Shown: positions 26,580-36,276, counted from the stretch's first letter. The stretch is DNA of 64,000 nt from Polycladomyces zharkentensis (GCF_016938855.1 NZ_JAFHAP010000002.1:62001-126000), one strand, 5' to 3'. Notes: generated from the letters alone by a model not told the origin. Made by a program: numbers and translations.

Positions 26580-27944
26580 ATGCAACCAACAGGCGGTGAA
26601 TATCATGTGATCGTGATTGGAGCCGGTCAAGCGGGACAAGAAGCAGCACGCACCGTTGCTGAAAAGGGATATTCCGTCCTTTATGTGCCGGCAAACCCGG
26701 GATCGATGTTTTCGATGATGTATCAATCCTCCCACGTGGGACAACCCGCTCAAACCGTTCAGGAATGGAAGCCAGAACAGCTGAATGATGCCATGTCTCC
26801 CATTATGCAGGTACAAAGTTTTTTCACACCGGGAGAAGGTAACGGTTGGGCCATTCAAGCTTATGTAGACAAACCGCTCATATCGTCAAGGAAAACGTTG
26901 CCGGAAGATCATGTGGTCCAGGAACGGGAACGATTTGTACGCGAAAAAATGGTCCGTCGTCACGGTCTGCTTCGAATGAATGGGAAATCGGCAGAACCAG
27001 TCGATACATCGGAAAAACCGGTGGAAACGGTGGAACCATCCGTCCCCGAATCCGAGCAGTATGTTTACCCTTCCGAACCTGTCTATCGGGAACGTGAGGT
27101 TCACCTGCGGAAAAAGATGATGGGATACCGGAACATTTGGAACGACAAACCGGCCGATCCGGAGCCGATTCCCGACACGCAACCACCTGCACCGGAGACA
27201 CCGGTACCAGCGAAGGAGTCCGGAGCAGAACCGAAGGAATCCCTCTACAGGGTAGAGGAAATTTGGACAGGATACCCTTCGTTGACCACCTCCAAGGAGG
27301 AAAAGAAACCGGACACATCGCAACGGAAAAAAACAAAACAACATTTGATTCGTCTGGACCCGTCGCGTTCGGGACGAAAAGTCCGTACCTTTGATACTCA
27401 AGCATCCAGTTGGAGTTCATCCTCTGCGACGTCGGAATCCTTGGTCTGGCAGGATAGCGAAACACAACCGGAATCCCGGACGGCAAGGCCTCAATCAAAA
27501 TCGTTTGATCAGGTTTCCTATTTGGAAGCGGAAAAACAGAAAAAACGAAAACCCGCCATTGCGAAAAAACCGTCCCTTCCGACCAAAGAAGCCAAGCCGC
27601 AGGTGCATTCCCCGTCTCCTGCCGGATCCCGAGAGACGGCACCGCCCAAACGTTCGGAAATTCCCATCAAACCTAAACCGAAAATGGTCAATCCACCCAT
27701 CCAGTCAAAGGAACGCACATCATTTTTACAACAGGATGCCGCACGGCAAGTATTGGAGCAAAGCGCCCCCAAAAACACGCTCAAACGCGATTCGATCGAT
27801 TTCGAAGACGCCTACGGATACAGCTCGTGGGACGATCTGTTCACGCCGTTTTCCAATAGCTCCAAACGACAGGAAATCCAACAGATCGAGAAGCGAAAGC
27901 TGGCTTTGCGCGGCTTGCATAATTTGATCAACAACTTGGGGTGA
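26580..27944 (+). CDS. unrecognised long protein: MnmG-like N-terminus plus disordered region
   Basis: 454 residues. The first ~30 residues, GEYHVIVIGAGQAGQEAA and following, copy the dinucleotide-binding start of MnmG ([18 protein letters not shown] in this genome). The FAD domain then stops. Residues about 120-420 are a Pro/Ser/Lys/Glu-rich, probably disordered stretch (QPPAPETPVPA, KPKMVNPP, KKRKPAIAKK). The last ~40 residues look structured again (DAYGYSSWDDLF ... KRKLALRGLHNLINNLG). The ATG at 26580 has GGAGGAGG upstream. The layout of a folded head, long tether and helical tail resembles scaffold or adaptor proteins; partnership with the actin-like protein is only inferred. Confidence 0.7.
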   Translation: MQPTGGEYHVIVIGAGQAGQEAARTVAEKGYSVLYVPANPGSMFSMMYQSSHVGQPAQTVQEWKPEQLNDAMSPIMQVQSFFTPGEGNGWAIQAYVDKPLISSRKTLPEDHVVQERERFVREKMVRRHGLLRMNGKSAEPVDTSEKPVETVEPSVPESEQYVYPSEPVYREREVHLRKKMMGYRNIWNDKPADPEPIPDTQPPAPETPVPAKESGAEPKESLYRVEEIWTGYPSLTTSKEEKKPDTSQRKKTKQHLIRLDPSRSGRKVRTFDTQASSWSSSSATSESLVWQDSETQPESRTARPQSKSFDQVSYLEAEKQKKRKPAIAKKPSLPTKEAKPQVHSPSPAGSRETAPPKRSEIPIKPKPKMVNPPIQSKERTSFLQQDAARQVLEQSAPKNTLKRDSIDFEDAYGYSSWDDLFTPFSNSSKRQEIQQIEKRKLALRGLHNLINNLG

Positions 27945-28001
27945 TGACCGTATCCGGTTGAGACAAAAAAGGGGACTTTGTCCCCGTTATGCGATATCGC
28001 C

Positions 28002-28037
28002 AACACGCCGCATTCTTCGATGCGGTGTTTTTTTATT
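28002..28037 (+). terminator. terminator after the 454-residue gene
   Basis: ACGCCGCAT and ATGCGGTGT (one G-T pair) enclose six bases and run into TTTTTTT. A smaller hairpin (GGGGAC/GTCCCC) precedes it. Confidence 0.75.
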
Positions 28038-28183
28038 GAACCGTCCTATCAAAAAAAATTGAAGCCGCGTTCCTATCCGCACAGAAGCCGGTTTTTCTTT
28101 GACATATACAAGTATACCCTTCTCATCCCTATGGTTGTACATATACTGCAAGAGACTATCGAAAGATGGAAGGTGAATCCTCT

Positions 28184-29581
28184 TTGTTTCCCCTCACTTT
28201 CAAACAACTGGCCGATATCATCGGGGGGCGAATCGTACGAGGTCCCCAACAACAACCCATCCGCGGTGTGGTATACCGGGGCGGTGAATATCTTCAACCG
28301 GGAGTGATCTGTTTCTTAGACCCAAAACGCTTCAGTTCGGCCTCTTTTTTGAGACACAAAAAAAGTTCGGGTGTGGTGGCACTGTTTGGGAGTGAGCGAC
28401 AGATTCCCAGTCATCATCCGCTGATCACGGTTCCCAATGTCACAGAGGCATTATGGAGACTGGTCCGTTGGCAACGAAGTCAATCCCGCGCCAAAGTAAT
28501 CGCGATCACCGGCAGTGCGGGTAAGACGACGACCAAAGAAATGCTCGCTTCCATCGCCATGCAAAAATACCCCACTCTGAAGACATTGGGCAATCAAAAT
28601 ATGCTGTATTCGCTTCCTTCCCATCTGTTTCGGATGAGCAATCTTCACCGCGTCGTTGTGCTGGAGGTAAGCCCCCCACACCTCCATGTCCAATGCCAAT
28701 ACGCTCAGCCCCACATCGGGATTATGACCAATATCGGCGAAGCTCATATCGGTAGTTTCGGATCACTTGATACCTTGGTTCGGTCCAAACAACAACTGAT
28801 CCAGGGAATCCATCCCAAGGGAACGCTGATCATCAATGCGGATGATCCTGGCACCAAAAGACTCAATCTGCAGCTGTTCCAAGGGAACATCATCCGGATT
28901 GGAATCGACCGACCAGCCGATCTTCGCGCCACCCATATCCGATTCAAAACCAACGGTATGCAGTTTCGGGTAGACGGGATTCCCTATTTTATTCCCACCT
29001 GGGGCAAACACCACGTCTACAATGCATTGGCTGCCATCGCCGCCGCACGAAAACTGGGCATTCCCGCCTCGCTCATTCAGCGAGGATTAAGCAGATACGC
29101 CGTCCCTCCCGGCAGACTGCAACCGCTACCCGGGATCAACGGCAGCACGTTGATCCATGATGCCTACAATGCCAACCCTTCCGCCATGATTGCGGGGCTA
29201 AAGGTACTAAAACAAATAGCCGGGTCACGACCGTCCATCGCCGTCTTGGGCAATATGCTGGAATTGGGGCCATACACCGCAAGCGGCCATCAAAGAGTGG
29301 GACATACGGTCGCAAAACTGGGGATTTCTCAATTGATCACCGTCGGATCCCATGCCCGTACCATCGCAGAGGCCGCCAGGATGAAGGGCATGCCTCCGGA
29401 ACGAATCCGCTCATTTTCCAATCTCCAAGCGGCGGCAGTCTCTCTCCCCAAGATGATCGTTCCCGGTTCCGTGGTCTATTTCAAAGCCTCCCGGAAAATA
29501 AACTTAAACCGTCTTATTTTTCAACTGCAAAAAAAGAAAAGCGGCTCGCATCGCTGTTGCGGCCGCTTGATTCATTTTTGA
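28184..29581 (+). CDS. MurF-like Mur ligase paralogue
   Basis: 465 residues with the three Mur-ligase domains: an N-terminal MurF-type UDP-binding domain (FPLTFKQLADIIGG), a central ATPase domain with P-loop ITGSAGKTTTKEMLA near residue 112, and a C-terminal domain with NPSAMIAGLKVL and AVLGNMLELG. MurF adds D-Ala-D-Ala to the wall precursor, but canonical murF is in the dcw cluster, and here the P-loop has Ala for the usual Asn. So this is probably a paralogue with its own amino-acid or precursor substrate. Start TTG 28184 is set by GGAAGGTGA; an ATG at 28166 is the alternative. It is plus-strand among minus-strand genes. Confidence 0.8.
   Translation: MFPLTFKQLADIIGGRIVRGPQQQPIRGVVYRGGEYLQPGVICFLDPKRFSSASFLRHKKSSGVVALFGSERQIPSHHPLITVPNVTEALWRLVRWQRSQSRAKVIAITGSAGKTTTKEMLASIAMQKYPTLKTLGNQNMLYSLPSHLFRMSNLHRVVVLEVSPPHLHVQCQYAQPHIGIMTNIGEAHIGSFGSLDTLVRSKQQLIQGIHPKGTLIINADDPGTKRLNLQLFQGNIIRIGIDRPADLRATHIRFKTNGMQFRVDGIPYFIPTWGKHHVYNALAAIAAARKLGIPASLIQRGLSRYAVPPGRLQPLPGINGSTLIHDAYNANPSAMIAGLKVLKQIAGSRPSIAVLGNMLELGPYTASGHQRVGHTVAKLGISQLITVGSHARTIAEAARMKGMPPERIRSFSNLQAAAVSLPKMIVPGSVVYFKASRKINLNRLIFQLQKKKSGSHRCCGRLIHF
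29531..29570 (-). terminator. terminator of the rsmG transcript, inside the end of the MurF-like gene
   Basis: AAGCGGC and GCCGCTT pair across 16 bases; on the minus strand this runs into CTTTTTCTTTTTTTG. It overlaps the final codons of the converging MurF-like gene. Confidence 0.7.
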
Positions 29582-29587
29582 TTCGAC

Positions 29588-29601
29588 ATTTCCCGGGAAA
29601 T
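29588..29601. promoter_or_regulatory. Noc-binding site (NBS) palindrome
   Basis: ATTTCCCGGGAAAT, a perfect match to the 14-base Noc site of B. subtilis, located between the convergent MurF-like and rsmG genes. With noc in the window the site is likely functional. NBS near the origin is unusual to note, since Noc sites spread over most of the chromosome. Confidence 0.85.
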
Positions 29602-29625
29602 GTTGATGAATGTCGTTTGTGCGAA

Positions 29626-30345
29626 TTACACAATCGGCTGTTTGGCGGGCGTCCCCGGCTTTCGGGGATATGCTTTCGGCGTGCTCGCCCGTTTGGGGAT
29701 CACCAGGAGGTGGCGGGTTCCTCTTCCTTCGGGCAACGTAAATATATGATTCGCTATTTCCCCACCGCCCAATCGCTGCAATGCCGTTTTCGCCTCCCGC
29801 TGTTCCTCGATCACGTCCGGCCCTTTCATGGCAACGAAGGAGCCGCCCACATGAACGAACGGGAGACAGTATTCGGCCAATACGTTGAGCCGTGCCACCG
29901 CACGCGCAGTGGCCAAATCGAAGGATTCGCGATACCCTGGCCGACGCCCCCATTCCTCCGCGCGCCCATGGATCGTTTCCACTTTGTCCAACCGCAATTC
30001 CCGTACCAACTCCGACAGGAACGAAACGCGTTTGTTCAGGGAATCCAGCAACACCACCCGCAAATGAGGAAAGGCGATTTTCAGCGGAATACCCGGGAAA
30101 CCGGCTCCGGTTCCCACATCGATCAAGGAGTTGATCTGATCGATGGGAACGACGGCGGCCAACAGCAAGGAGTCATAAAAATGCTTGATGTACACGTCGT
30201 CCCGTTCTGTGATCGCCGTCAGGTTCATCACCCGGTTTTTTTCGACCAACCGTTCATAATACAGCGCGAACTGATCCAACTGTTCATCGGTTAATGTGAT
30301 GCCCAACGGTGCTGCTTGTTCACGTAACCACTGACTGATGTCCAT
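29626..30345 (-). CDS. rsmG: 16S rRNA (guanine-527-N7) methyltransferase RsmG
   Basis: 239 residues. Rossmann-type methyltransferase with the SAM motif SLIDVGTGAGFPGIPLKIAFP near residue 70-90; it makes m7G527 in 16S rRNA and its loss gives low-level streptomycin resistance. The ATG at 30345 follows GGGAGGTTGCA, so a longer frame to 30414 is not used. It follows mnmG, but the usual tight junction is widened to 330 bases by repeat DNA. Confidence 0.96.
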   Translation of the reverse strand: MDISQWLREQAAPLGITLTDEQLDQFALYYERLVEKNRVMNLTAITERDDVYIKHFYDSLLLAAVVPIDQINSLIDVGTGAGFPGIPLKIAFPHLRVVLLDSLNKRVSFLSELVRELRLDKVETIHGRAEEWGRRPGYRESFDLATARAVARLNVLAEYCLPFVHVGGSFVAMKGPDVIEEQREAKTALQRLGGGEIANHIFTLPEGRGTRHLLVIPKRASTPKAYPRKPGTPAKQPIV

Positions 30346-30423
30346 TGCAACCTCCCATGAGAAAAACCTGTCGGCCCGGCTCTTGCCGAAGCGACACGGG
30401 ATTCGATTTCCCATCTTCGCTTC

Positions 30424-30556
30424 TCAGGGCAGCTGACAGGCAAGTGTCTCAATATCGTCCGCATCGCTTTCCCGCCTCGCTTCATCTGCGCCCTGCAAAG
30501 AAGCAGAACCAAACTGCTGAGAACCGAGGGTGCAAACACGGGCAAAACGTTGCCGC
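30424..30556. repeat. dispersed intergenic repeat, copy 4 (partial)
   Basis: In the rsmG-mnmG gap. In direct orientation it follows the left half of the 24.75 kb copy: CATCGCTTTCCCGCCTCGCTTC-like and GCCCTGCAAAGAAGCAG-like blocks, then ACACGGGCAAAACG. The right half is missing and it runs straight into a second repeat family. Confidence 0.5.
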
Positions 30557-30682
30557 CTGATTGAATCACCAAACGCGCCCCGGAGTCACTCGACAGAAAC
30601 ATGGGAATGCGAGTGGGGAACCGCTTTGGCGCAGTTCCCCGAACCGTCTTTTTTCCCAAGCCGCTTGAATTCTCGTCATTCC
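30545..30682. repeat. second repeat family, copy A (inverted pair with 56.9 kb)
   Basis: About 138 bases that match 56889-57033 in reverse complement at roughly nine bases in ten. Shared stretches include CACTCGACAGAAACATGGG and GAATTCTCGTCATT. It extends to the 3' end of mnmG, so the last few codons of mnmG may be inside the repeat. Confidence 0.75.
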
Positions 30683-32565
30683 GCTTTGGCGTGCGATTTG
30701 CCGCCCTGCTCGATATACACCATCAGGATCGAGATGTCGGCGGGGTTGACACCGGAAATCCGGGAGGCCTGCCCCAACGACAACGGGCGTACCTTTTTCA
30801 ACTTTTCCCGTGCCTCGGAGGAGATGCCCTGAATCCGGTCGTAGTCCACCCAATCCGGAATCCGCTTGTTCTCCATCTTTTTCATTTTTTCCACTTGTTG
30901 CAGCGACTTTTTGATGTAGCCCTCGTATTTCAGTTGAATCTCCACTTGTTCCGCCACTTCCGGCGCGATCGGTTCCGGTGCGGGGGAGATTTGTGCGATG
31001 TGGGCGTATGTCAGTTCCGGACGCTTGATCAGGCTGGCCAGGTCGATCGCATTGTTCAGTTCGCTGGAACCGGCTTCCCGTAGGATCGCCTGTACTTCCG
31101 GTGTGGGTTTCACTTTGGTTTCACGCAGACGTGCCATTTCCCGCTCGATCGCTTCTTTTTTGGCGACAAAACGGCGATAGCGTTCCTCCGGAATCAGGCC
31201 GATCCGATACCCGATCTCCGTCAGCCGGAGATCAGCATTGTCGTGACGCAACAGCAACCGGTACTCGGCTCGGGAAGTCAGCAGACGGTACGGTTCGTCC
31301 GTTCCTTTGGTGACCAGATCATCGATCAGCACACCGATATAAGCCTGTGAACGATCCAAAATGACCGGTTCCTTGCCCTGCACTTTTCGTGCCGCGTTGA
31401 TCCCGGCCATAATTCCCTGCCCTGCGGCTTCTTCGTAACCGGATGTACCATTGATCTGTCCGGCAGTGAACAGGTTTCCCACCAACTTGGTCTCCAAGCT
31501 GGGCCACAGCTGTGTCGGCACGATCGCATCATACTCGATCGCATAGCCGGTCCGCATCATCTCCACGTTTTCCAACCCGTTGATCGTCCGCAAAATGGCC
31601 AGCTGAACGTCTTCCGGCAAACTGGTGGACAATCCCTGCACATACATCTCCAGCGTGTTGCGTCCTTCGGGTTCCAGGAAGATCTGATGCCGATTCTTGT
31701 CTGCGAAGCGGACGATCTTGTCTTCGATTGACGGGCAGTACCGCGGCCCCCGCCCTTCGATCACACCGGAATACATCGGGGCCCTATGCAGATTGCTGCG
31801 GATGTATTCATGCGTCTTTTCGTTGGTATACGTCAGCCAGCACGAAAGCTGGTCGGTAATGTACTCGGTCGTTTCGTAGGAAAAGGCCCTCGGTACATCA
31901 TCACCCGGCTGTTCCTCCATCACACTTGTGTCAATCGTGTCTTTGTTCACCCGCGGAGGCGTCCCCGTTTTGAACCGGACCATCTCAAATCCGAGATCCT
32001 GCAATTGATACGCCAGATTGATGGATGGTTGCTGGTTGTTGGGGCCGCTTTCGTAAGCCAAATCCCCGATGATGATCTTGCCGCGCAGGTACGTTCCCGT
32101 GGTCAGCACCACCGCCTTGGCGCGGTATTCCGCTCCGGTCCGGGTGATGACGCCGCGACAGACGCCGTTTTCCACGATCAATTTTTCCACCATGTTCTGG
32201 TGGAGGTCGAGATTGGGCTGTTTCTCAATCGTCCGTTTCATCTCCTGTTGATACAGCACCTTGTCCGCTTGCGCCCGCAGAGCGTACACGGCCGGGCCTT
32301 TACCCGTATTGAGCATCCGCATCTGAATGTGGGTTTTGTCGATGTTGCGCGCCATTTCCCCACCCAAGGCGTCGATTTCGCGTACGACGTGCCCTTTGGC
32401 CGGTCCGCCGATCGACGGGTTGCACGGCATGTAGGCGATCGTATCGAGACTCAGCGTCAACAACAGGGTTTTACAACCCATGCGCGCGGCAGCCAATGCC
32501 GCTTCACAACCGGCATGTCCGGCACCAATCACGATGACATCGTATTCACCCGCTCGATACGTCAT
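30676..32565 (-). CDS. mnmG: tRNA uridine-34 carboxymethylaminomethyl enzyme MnmG
   Basis: 629 residues, standard. FAD-binding Rossmann start [18 protein letters not shown], a [17 protein letters not shown] motif, and the C-terminal helical MnmE-binding domain. With MnmE it builds the cmnm5 group at U34 of tRNAs reading NNA/NNG. It lies 14 bases after mnmE. An internal stretch (codons around [16 protein letters not shown]) recurs as a fragment at 62.18-62.33 kb. Confidence 0.98.
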   Translation of the reverse strand: MTYRAGEYDVIVIGAGHAGCEAALAAARMGCKTLLLTLSLDTIAYMPCNPSIGGPAKGHVVREIDALGGEMARNIDKTHIQMRMLNTGKGPAVYALRAQADKVLYQQEMKRTIEKQPNLDLHQNMVEKLIVENGVCRGVITRTGAEYRAKAVVLTTGTYLRGKIIIGDLAYESGPNNQQPSINLAYQLQDLGFEMVRFKTGTPPRVNKDTIDTSVMEEQPGDDVPRAFSYETTEYITDQLSCWLTYTNEKTHEYIRSNLHRAPMYSGVIEGRGPRYCPSIEDKIVRFADKNRHQIFLEPEGRNTLEMYVQGLSTSLPEDVQLAILRTINGLENVEMMRTGYAIEYDAIVPTQLWPSLETKLVGNLFTAGQINGTSGYEEAAGQGIMAGINAARKVQGKEPVILDRSQAYIGVLIDDLVTKGTDEPYRLLTSRAEYRLLLRHDNADLRLTEIGYRIGLIPEERYRRFVAKKEAIEREMARLRETKVKPTPEVQAILREAGSSELNNAIDLASLIKRPELTYAHIAQISPAPEPIAPEVAEQVEIQLKYEGYIKKSLQQVEKMKKMENKRIPDWVDYDRIQGISSEAREKLKKVRPLSLGQASRISGVNPADISILMVYIEQGGKSHAKAE

Positions 32566-32579
32566 CTTTCATCCCTCCT

Positions 32580-33956
32580 TTATTTTCCCAAGCAGAACTG
32601 GGAAAAGATCTGGTCAATCAAGTCTTCCGCCACCGCATCACCGATAATTTCACCCAAGGCTTGCCAGGCGTTTTTCAAATCGATCTCCACCATATCCAGC
32701 GGCATGCCCGATTCAATGCCGTCAATCACTTCCCGGACACTTCGCTTGGCCCGTTCCAACAGGTGAATGTGGCGGGCATTGCTGACGATGGCAGTTTCCC
32801 CCGCTTCCATTTTGCCGGTGAAAAAGAGATCCGCAATCGCTTGCTCCAAATCGTCGATCCCCCGCTCTTCCTTCAGCGACGTGGTGATGAGCGGTTTGTC
32901 GCCGATCAGCCGTTTTACTTCATCCAAATCGATGCGCCGGGGCAGGTCCGTTTTATTCACCATCACGATGGCGGTTTGTTCACGGATGAGTTCAATCAGC
33001 CGATGATCGTCCTCAGTCAAAGGCTCATTGTGATTGAGTACCAAAATGACCAGATCCGCCTGTTCCAGTGCACGATGGGAACGCTCCACCCCGATCCGTT
33101 CCACCACGTCCTCCGTTTCCCGGATACCGGCGGTGTCGATCAGCCGCAAAGGCACTCCCCGTACGTTGACGTATTCCTCGATCACGTCCCGGGTCGTACC
33201 GGGGATGTCGGTGACGATCGCTTTGTTTTCATGCGTGAGCGCGTTCAACAAAGAAGATTTGCCCACATTGGGACGGCCGACGATCACTGTGGCGATCCCT
33301 TCGCGCAAAATTTTGCCCTGACGGGCCGTTTGCAGCAGCCGGTCAATTTCCGCTTCCACCTCGCGGCATTCCTTGAGCAGCTTGTTGGCTGTCATCTCTT
33401 CCGCGTCGTATTCGGGATAGTCCACATTGACCGCCAGATGGGCCAGCGATTCGATGATTTTCTGGCGCAGGCGCCGGATCATCTTGGACAATCGTCCTTC
33501 CGCCTGGTGCATGGCGACCCGGGCCGCCCGGTCCGTTTTGGCGCGGATCAGGTCAATCACCGCCTCTGCCTGCGACAAGTCGATCCGTCCGTTCAAAAAC
33601 GCGCGTTTGGTGAATTCGCCCGGTTCCGCCAGCCGTGCCCCGGCAGACAACAGGACTTCCAGGGTGTTTTGGACGGGGACCATCCCGCCGTGGCAACTCA
33701 CTTCCACCACGTCTTCCCGCGTAAACGTACGGGGTGCCCGCATCACCGTGACCAATACCTCGTCAATTCGTTCTCCCGTCTCCGGATGAACGATATGTCC
33801 GTAATGTACCGTATGGGAATCCGCTTCTTTCAGCGATTGTTTTCCACGATAGACCGAATCCACGATCGGAATCGCCTCCGGGCCGCTCACCCGGATCACG
33901 GCGATCCCACCTTCTCCGACAGGTGTGGAGATGGCCGCGATCGTATCATTTTCCAT
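32580..33956 (-). CDS. mnmE: tRNA modification GTPase MnmE
   Basis: 458 residues. An N-terminal folate-binding domain ([22 protein letters not shown]), a helical domain and an inserted G domain with [15 protein letters not shown] near residue 228, DIPGTTRD and NKTD. The C-terminal CxGK motif FCLGK is intact. It activates one-carbon and GTP steps of U34 modification with MnmG. Start of the mnmE-mnmG-rsmG transcript. Confidence 0.98.
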   Translation of the reverse strand: MENDTIAAISTPVGEGGIAVIRVSGPEAIPIVDSVYRGKQSLKEADSHTVHYGHIVHPETGERIDEVLVTVMRAPRTFTREDVVEVSCHGGMVPVQNTLEVLLSAGARLAEPGEFTKRAFLNGRIDLSQAEAVIDLIRAKTDRAARVAMHQAEGRLSKMIRRLRQKIIESLAHLAVNVDYPEYDAEEMTANKLLKECREVEAEIDRLLQTARQGKILREGIATVIVGRPNVGKSSLLNALTHENKAIVTDIPGTTRDVIEEYVNVRGVPLRLIDTAGIRETEDVVERIGVERSHRALEQADLVILVLNHNEPLTEDDHRLIELIREQTAIVMVNKTDLPRRIDLDEVKRLIGDKPLITTSLKEERGIDDLEQAIADLFFTGKMEAGETAIVSNARHIHLLERAKRSVREVIDGIESGMPLDMVEIDLKNAWQALGEIIGDAVAEDLIDQIFSQFCLGK

Positions 33957-34118
33957 CTCTGTTCACCTCATATCTGAAACCATCAACTAGCATTAGGATA
34001 CCACACCGGAACAGCGCTTGACACTGAATCGCCCGAAGCCCCGTATCTCCTCGACATGTACCCGATGAGTACTTTTTCCGCAATCAGATACATAGTATCT
34101 CCCGGATTCATCCGATAA

Positions 34119-34147
34119 ACAAAAAACTCCCCATACGGAGAGTTGGG
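34119..34147 (-). terminator. terminator after jag
   Basis: On the minus strand AACTCTCC and GGGGAGTT form a stem followed by TTTTTTG. It separates the rpmH-jag unit from mnmE. Confidence 0.75.
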
Positions 34148-34158
34148 TGAAACGGACG

Positions 34159-34785
34159 TCACGCTTTGGCGGCCAAGGCAACGACGACACGTCGGCGGGG
34201 TTCCTCCCCCTCGCTGTAAGTGGTCAGCCTGTCATACTTTTGAATGTGGGTGTGTATCACCTTTCGCTCCATTGGCGTCATCGGTTCCAACGCCACGGCC
34301 TTGCCCGATTTCAGTACTTGTTTGGCAATTCGATCAGCCAGATGTTGGAGGGATTCCTCCCGCCGTTTGCGATACCCCTGTGCATCCAGTTGAAAGCGGG
34401 TAAAACCTGAGTGATGACGGTTGGCCACGATATTGACCAGATATTGCAACGCATTCAACGTCTGACCGTGACGTCCGATCACCATCCCAAGATCGTCACC
34501 GCGAATGTCAATCACCACCGGACGGGAATCGGTCCGCGCCTCCACCGTGGCGGACACTCCCATCGTCGCAAGGACATTTTCAAGGAATTGCACGGCATCA
34601 TCGACAGGCGTGGTGACAAGCTCCGCCTCCACTTTGGCGGGGCGCACGCCGAACAAACCGAAGAAACCTCGGCTGGGCTCCTCCAGGACGGTCACGCGGA
34701 TCTTGTCGCGCGAGGTGTTCAATTGGCGCAACGCTTCCTCGATCGCCGCCTCCACTGTCTTCGCCGTCACAATTACCTTTTTCAA
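34159..34785 (-). CDS. jag: RNA-binding protein Jag/KhpB (SpoIIIJ-associated)
   Basis: 208 residues. N-terminal Jag domain (VIVTAKTVEAAIEEALRQL), a KH-like domain with VIGRHGQTLNALQYL near residue 110, and a C-terminal R3H domain (LEPMTPMERKVIHTHIQ). It binds RNA, often with KhpA, and affects cell elongation. It overlaps the end of yidC by four bases (start 34785, yidC stop 34782). Confidence 0.95.
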   Translation of the reverse strand: MKKVIVTAKTVEAAIEEALRQLNTSRDKIRVTVLEEPSRGFFGLFGVRPAKVEAELVTTPVDDAVQFLENVLATMGVSATVEARTDSRPVVIDIRGDDLGMVIGRHGQTLNALQYLVNIVANRHHSGFTRFQLDAQGYRKRREESLQHLADRIAKQVLKSGKAVALEPMTPMERKVIHTHIQKYDRLTTYSEGEEPRRRVVVALAAKA

Positions 34786-35528
34786 CGGGCCGCACCCTCC
34801 CGCTTCACTTTATATTTATCTCCTATGAAGTAATACTGCACCATAGTGAACAAGTTGCTGTACACCCAGTACAATGCCAGTGCCGACGGGAAGCTGAGCG
34901 CCAGCACGAAGATCATGACCGGCATCACGAACAGGAAGACGCGCGCTTGCGGGTTGTTGCCCATTCCCATCATGATCGATTGCAGGTATGTGGTGATCCC
35001 TGCCAGCACGGGCAGGACGTAGTACGGGTCCGCAGAACCCAGATGCATCCACAAGAAATCCGAGTTACTGATATGAGGGTTACCCATGAGCGACTGGTAA
35101 AAGCCGATCAGAATCGGTAATTGGATCAATAACGGCAGGCATCCGGCCATCGGATTGACATTGTGTTTCTGGAACAGTTTGACGGTTTCTTCCTGCAGTT
35201 TTTGCGGATTGTCCTTGTACTTCTCCCGCAGCCGGTTGATCTCCGGTTGCAGCTTCTGCATCGCCTGGGAACTCTTCATCTGTTTGATCGTCAGAGGCAG
35301 GATCAACAGGCGGATCAGCACGGTCAGCACCAGAATCGCCCAACCGTAGTTACCCAGCAAATCTTTGGCTTGTTCCATCAACACCGTGAGCGGATAGACC
35401 AAAAATCGGTCCCACAGGCTGTTCTTCGTATCGATATGGTATTTGGCATTGGTATTGGGAGCACAACCGGCAACGGTCAACACCATTGCAGCGATCAGAA
35501 TCAACGTAAGTATGCGACGTCCCTGCAA
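34782..35528 (-). CDS. yidC: membrane protein insertase YidC/SpoIIIJ
   Basis: 248 residues. A lipoprotein-type signal with lipobox VAGC near residue 22, then five membrane spans of the YidC/Oxa1 core; the conserved basic residue sits in span 1 (VLIRLLILPLT). It inserts membrane proteins with or without Sec and is needed for sigma-G activity in spore formers. It lies in the rpmH-rnpA-yidD-yidC-jag order. Confidence 0.96.
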   Translation of the reverse strand: MQGRRILTLILIAAMVLTVAGCAPNTNAKYHIDTKNSLWDRFLVYPLTVLMEQAKDLLGNYGWAILVLTVLIRLLILPLTIKQMKSSQAMQKLQPEINRLREKYKDNPQKLQEETVKLFQKHNVNPMAGCLPLLIQLPILIGFYQSLMGNPHISNSDFLWMHLGSADPYYVLPVLAGITTYLQSIMMGMGNNPQARVFLFVMPVMIFVLALSFPSALALYWVYSNLFTMVQYYFIGDKYKVKREGAAR

Positions 35529-35577
35529 GGGAGATTCCTCCTTGTCAATCTAAACGGTTATCGCGGTATTTGGTTCG

Positions 35578-35787
35578 TCATGGCACCGGATCGTAACCAC
35601 CGGGGTGAAAGGGATGACATTTGCCGATCCGTTTCGCCGTCAACCATCCGCCCTTGATGACGCCATACTTTCGGATCGCCTCGTAGCCGTACGCCGAACA
35701 CGTGGGATAAAAACGGCATGTAGGCGGTTTCAGCGGGGAGAGAAACCGACGGTAAAACCGGATCAGCCACAATGCGATTGTCCTCAT
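35578..35787 (-). CDS. yidD: membrane protein insertion efficiency factor YidD
   Basis: 69 residues. The cysteine pattern [15 protein letters not shown] and the end [18 protein letters not shown] are diagnostic. It is a small amphipathic protein assisting YidC. Its ATG overlaps the rnpA stop (ATGA), so it is translationally coupled; the AAAAGGAG upstream is 13 bases away, farther than ideal. Confidence 0.95.
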   Translation of the reverse strand: MRTIALWLIRFYRRFLSPLKPPTCRFYPTCSAYGYEAIRKYGVIKGGWLTAKRIGKCHPFHPGGYDPVP

Positions 35788-36161
35788 CCCGATGCACCAC
35801 GCTCCTTTTCGGTAACGACCGGTTTGGACAATACCTTGGCCCGGGAAAAGACGTGACGCAAACTGGATTTCACCTGATGGTAATCCATCTTTGCCGCCGG
35901 GGCACGGGCGATGATGATCAGGTCCACGCCGTTCGGCAGACGGTCGACCCACCGTCGGACCACTTCCTTGACCAGCCGCCGAATCCGGTTGCGCGTCACC
36001 GCGTTTCCCACCTTGCGACTGACCGACACGCCCACGCGAACCGGTTCGTCGTTGCCACGGTCGTATACATACAGGACAAACTGCCGGTTGGCCACCGATG
36101 TTCCCGCGCGAAACACGCGCCGGAAATCATTTCGCCGTTTCAAGCGGTATCGTTTCTGCAA
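35784..36161 (-). CDS. rnpA: ribonuclease P protein component
   Basis: 125 residues. The basic RNR-type core is visible: [33 protein letters not shown]. It helps the catalytic RNA remove 5' leaders from tRNA. Its stop overlaps the yidD start and it lies downstream of rpmH. Confidence 0.96.
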   Translation of the reverse strand: MQKRYRLKRRNDFRRVFRAGTSVANRQFVLYVYDRGNDEPVRVGVSVSRKVGNAVTRNRIRRLVKEVVRRWVDRLPNGVDLIIIARAPAAKMDYHQVKSSLRHVFSRAKVLSKPVVTEKERGASG

Positions 36162-36276
36162 CGTAGCCCCTCCTTCCTGGAGTGAGCCGCTAGTCCCATT
36201 ATGTGGCGAAGTGGCGGAAAAATAAACACCCCGTGGCCTTTTTGATAGGAAAAAAGGCCACGCTGAGACGGTGGCC

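Noticed and set aside
30060-30100. CCCGGGAAA in rsmG as a Noc site
   Set aside because: The left half-site (ATACCCGGG) does not match ATTTCCCGGG.
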